64,000 nucleotides of DNA, taken from the NCBI RefSeq assembly GCF_015207705.1, contig NZ_JADEWI010000022.1, forward strand, positions 24,562-88,561, written 5' to 3'. Shown here one piece after another: positions 61,900 through 64,000 of this stretch. Numbering within the stretch: the first letter of the stretch is position 1; every line of letters begins with the position of its first letter. The position numbers and the translations under genes are program-made. Under the pieces are notes generated by a model. That model had not been told where the DNA came from. It ran no database searches and saw nothing but the letters and a program-made list of their open reading frames with translations. This DNA comes from Nostoc sp. LEGE 06077. GTDB taxonomy: Bacteria; Cyanobacteriota; Cyanobacteriia; Cyanobacteriales; Nostocaceae.

Positions 61900-62577
61900 A
61901 TGTTGCGGAAATTCCTACTTTTTTGCCTGTGGATTGGGTTGATTATTTATGCTTTTTTCTTAGCACCACCTGATCAACCTGATACATTCGAGTTAATCAA
62001 GAAACTGTCTATTGGACAATGGCAAGGGATTAATCCTTTAATTATTTCGTTATTTAATCTCATGGGGGTTTGGCCTCTCGTCTACAGTGCTTTAGCATTT
62101 ACTGACGGGAGAAGTCAAAAAATTCCGGCTTGGCCATTTGCGACAGGTTCTTTTGGTGTGGGTGCGTTTGCATTGTTACCTTATTTATTTCTCCGAGAAC
62201 CAAATCAAGAGTTTGTTTGCAAAAAAAATATTTTCCTTAAACTGCTGGATTCTCGTGTGACTGGTATTATTCTCACCATAATAGCCAGCATACTAGTTGC
62301 CTACGGTGTACAAGGTGGAAACTGGCAAGATTTTATCCAACAGTGGCAAACTAACCGATTTATCCATGTAATGAGTTTAGATTTTTGCCTACTGTGTCTA
62401 TTATTCCCAGTGTTGCTAGGAGATGATATGGCGCGTCGGGGTTGGAAAAATAATCAAATATTTTGGTTAATCAGTTTAGTACCATTATTTGGCCCCTTGA
62501 TTTATTTGTGTGTACGCCCAGCTTTATTAGAAGTTGATACAACAAGTTTAACTAAGCAACAAACAACAGTTAATTAA
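61900..62577 (+). CDS. Polytopic membrane protein of unknown family, paralogue 1
   Basis: 225 residues with about six membrane helices. Conserved features shared with the next gene are LIIYAFFLAPPDQ at the start, GINPLIISLFNLMGVWPLVYSALAFTDGR, PYLFLREPNQEF, LDSRVTGIILT and LCLLFPVLLGDDMARRGW near the end. The pattern is typical of cyanobacterial and plastid membrane proteins of unknown function. It is 19 bases downstream of the TPR gene. A wobble-tolerant hairpin (62583-62615) lies between it and its paralogue. Confidence 0.7.
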   Translation: MLRKFLLFCLWIGLIIYAFFLAPPDQPDTFELIKKLSIGQWQGINPLIISLFNLMGVWPLVYSALAFTDGRSQKIPAWPFATGSFGVGAFALLPYLFLREPNQEFVCKKNIFLKLLDSRVTGIILTIIASILVAYGVQGGNWQDFIQQWQTNRFIHVMSLDFCLLCLLFPVLLGDDMARRGWKNNQIFWLISLVPLFGPLIYLCVRPALLEVDTTSLTKQQTTVN

Positions 62578-62582
62578 CAATA

Positions 62583-62615
62583 AGATGCCTGACTTCTTTG
62601 CAAAGTCGGGTATCT
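62583..62615 (+). terminator. Hairpin between the two paralogues
   Basis: AGATGCCTGACTT (62583-62595) and AAGTCGGGTATCT (62603-62615) form a 13-bp RNA stem in which two pairs are G-U. It is 6 bases after the stop codon, with no T run, so it may attenuate rather than stop transcription. Confidence 0.5.
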
Positions 62616-62803
62616 GAAGCCCACTAATATTAACTATGCAAATTTCTTTATTTCACCCTTTTTATCTACCTTATGGCATAAAAACTCAAATTTAATCAGG
62701 CTAAATTACTACCTACGTCATAAAAGCTTTCTCTTCCTTTAGGATTTTGAATATTTTGACGTTGTTTAGAATAATTTAGGTGTGATTAGACTAATTAAAT
62801 CTG

Positions 62804-63472
62804 ATGACAAAAAACCTTATATTATGGCTAATATGGGTTGGATTCATTACTTATATTGTGTTTTTCGCCCCACCCCTGCACCTTGAAGAAACCCTAACCC
62901 TACTAAAAAATATAGTTACTCTGAATTTGAGTCAGATTAATCCCATCATCGTTTCTTTATTTTCTCTAGTTGGGATTTGGCTGATGATTTACAGTGCTTT
63001 GCTATTTATTGATGGCAGAATGCAACACATACCCTTTTGGCCTTTTATATTAGCATCAGTAGTTTCAGGAGTTTTAGGGCTTTTGCCATATTTAGCTTTA
63101 CGAGAACCCAATCAAGAATTTTCGGGACAAAAGGATGCCTTTTTGCATTTCTTAGACTCTCGGATTTTCGGAATAATTTTGAGTTTTAGTACTATGGTAA
63201 TACTTGCCTATGGCTTGTTAGGTAATTGGGCAGATTTTGTGCAACAATTTCAAGGCGATCGCTTCATTAATGGGATGAGTTTGGCATTCTGTCTATTCTG
63301 TCTTTTATTTCCCACTGTTTTAGGTGATGATATGGCGCGTCGTTGTTGGCATAATCCTGCAATCTTTTGGGCAGTATCACTTTTACCGTTAGTTGGTTCA
63401 CTGGTTTATCTAAGTTTACGTCCTTCGTTACGCACAAATATTGCTCAAGAGTTTGCCGTAGTCAATAGATAA
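62804..63472 (+). CDS. Polytopic membrane protein of unknown family, paralogue 2
   Basis: 222 residues, clearly homologous to the preceding gene over its whole length: FITYIVFFAPPLH, QINPIIVSLFSLVGIWLMIYSALLFIDGR, LREPNQEFSGQKDAFLHFLDSRIFGIIL, LCLLFPTVLGDDMARRCW. This is a tandem duplication with substantial divergence. The highly conserved LGDDMARR loop and REPNQEF segment are the best candidates for functional sites. It lies 226 bases downstream of paralogue 1 and has room for its own promoter. Function is unknown. Confidence 0.7.
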   Translation: MTKNLILWLIWVGFITYIVFFAPPLHLEETLTLLKNIVTLNLSQINPIIVSLFSLVGIWLMIYSALLFIDGRMQHIPFWPFILASVVSGVLGLLPYLALREPNQEFSGQKDAFLHFLDSRIFGIILSFSTMVILAYGLLGNWADFVQQFQGDRFINGMSLAFCLFCLLFPTVLGDDMARRCWHNPAIFWAVSLLPLVGSLVYLSLRPSLRTNIAQEFAVVNR

Positions 63473-63504
63473 TTTTAACCTAGCGATCGCTGCTAATCAG
63501 AAAA

Positions 63505-63537
63505 TAGATTACGGGTATTACTTTTACCCATAATCTA
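63505..63537 (-). terminator. Intrinsic terminator of the hli gene
   Basis: Read on the minus strand, the 13-bp stem (63525-63537 with 63505-63517) has a 7-base loop and one U-G pair, and is followed by TTTTCTGATT. On the plus strand the same position would be a C-A mismatch, so the structure is better suited to the minus-strand transcript. Confidence 0.7.
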
Positions 63538-63578
63538 TACTTTTGCAGAGTTAACTACTTTTGAAAGCAGCCGAATTA

Positions 63579-63782
63579 TTAGTGGGAATTGTAAGCCACT
63601 ATGTGAAGTACATCACGCACTACGCTATAACCATTTAAATCCCATAATAGATAAGCAAGAAAACCAATCATAGCTAAACGACCGTTCCAAAGTTCCGTCT
63701 GAGGAGTTAATCCCGCTTCAACAGCATTACGATCTTTGCCATTATATGCGGTTTCAGTTTGATCGCTAGGATAGAGTGCCAT
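63579..63782 (-). CDS. High-light-inducible protein (Hli/SCP, CAB-like)
   Basis: 67 residues with a single membrane helix and the chlorophyll-binding motif ELWNGRLAMIGFLAYLLWDL (about residues 30-49), where the Glu and Asn-Gly-Arg residues ligate chlorophyll. Hli proteins bind chlorophyll and carotenoid in the thylakoid membrane, associate with photosystem II assembly complexes and are induced by strong light. The hydrophilic N-terminus of about 28 residues is typical. The gene is monocistronic, with a terminator at 63505-63537. Confidence 0.93.
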   Translation of the reverse strand: MALYPSDQTETAYNGKDRNAVEAGLTPQTELWNGRLAMIGFLAYLLWDLNGYSVVRDVLHIVAYNSH

Positions 63783-63932
63783 TTGTTAAATTTCCTAAAT
63801 AAAATAATTACCTTTTTTATACTAATTACTAAGCTAAATACTATTATCTGTCTGTAGTTCCAAATTACCAGTAATACCAATTCACGAAAATTGTGATACA
63901 GATAAATAAGGAATAAATATTAAGGAGCAAAG

Positions 63933-64000
63933 ATGGCTGGAGTAACCAAAGTAGAAATAAGAGAGTCAGTAGAGGAATTACATGAGTTGCTCTTAAAACA
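63933..64000 (+). CDS. Start of an IS630-like transposase (truncated by window end)
   Basis: An ATG at 63933 preceded by TAAGGAG opens a frame that runs to the window edge (MAGVTKVEIRESVEELHELL). This opening closely resembles the helix-turn-helix N-terminus of cyanobacterial IS630-family transposases, which begin with a similar EI/E-S-x-x-ELxxLL motif. Only 22 residues are visible, so the call rests on that short stretch. If right, an insertion sequence begins between the hli promoter and position 63933. Confidence 0.55.
   Translation, partial: MAGVTKVEIRESVEELHELLLK

Overview
The window most likely comes from a filamentous, probably heterocyst-forming cyanobacterium of the Nostoc/Anabaena group. 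Support: dense GCGATCGC (HIP1) octamers, a high-light-inducible chlorophyll-binding protein, a stand-alone helical carotenoid protein, an apocarotenoid-type oxygenase, several cyanobacterial families of unknown function (DUF928, DUF3352), CHASE2 kinases and TPR/CHAT proteins, many short dispersed repeats, and baseplate genes of a phage-tail-like contractile injection system (CIS). No rRNA, convincing tRNA, CRISPR array or prophage was found.

Layout. 1-8.6 kb: the 3' part of recN, a TerB-like protein, a carotenoid oxygenase, an MscS-type channel, a metallophosphoesterase and a secreted DUF928 protein. 9-14.2 kb: two large redox proteins that both carry FHA domains, a membrane Fe-S protein (also with a cyclic-nucleotide-binding domain) and a FAD/2Fe-2S reductase. 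14.2-20.5 kb: a pentapeptide-repeat protein, a lipoprotein Cu/Zn superoxide dismutase, a CHASE2-Ser/Thr kinase, a TPR protein and two long gene-free stretches. 20.5-31 kb: a two-partner-secretion transporter (TpsB) followed by a TPR-CHAT protein with an intact His/Cys dyad, a helical carotenoid protein, LtrA, a small secreted protein and an RCK-type ion channel.

31-35.6 kb is a distinct segment. Two minus-strand membrane ATPases, one with a 12-bp coding minisatellite that gives about 100 residues of GVAx tetrapeptides, lie between inverted copies of a 128-bp multi-hairpin repeat. They are accompanied by two tandem arrays of a 42-bp HIP1-containing unit. A toxin-antitoxin pair follows.

36.5-56.9 kb is an almost entirely minus-strand block. 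Read in transcription order it holds a small secreted protein, tube-initiator, VgrG-like spike, PAAR tip, gp25-like, baseplate-J-like and gpI-like CIS proteins, then a DUF4159-like protein, two large membrane proteins with Ig-like domains (one with WD40 repeats, one with a winged helix), a TPR-CHAT protein that has lost both catalytic residues, and a second TpsB. One plus-strand histidine kinase is embedded in it and overlaps the PAAR gene tail to tail. Sheath, tube, ATPase and cap genes are not in the window, so this is a baseplate and anchoring module whose partners must lie elsewhere. A thylakoid-anchored CIS is known in multicellular cyanobacteria, and this locus fits that type.

57-64 kb: DUF3352, rhodanese, hrcA, a TPR membrane protein, two tandem paralogous membrane proteins, an Hli protein with a clear terminator, and the beginning of an IS630-like transposase at the right edge.
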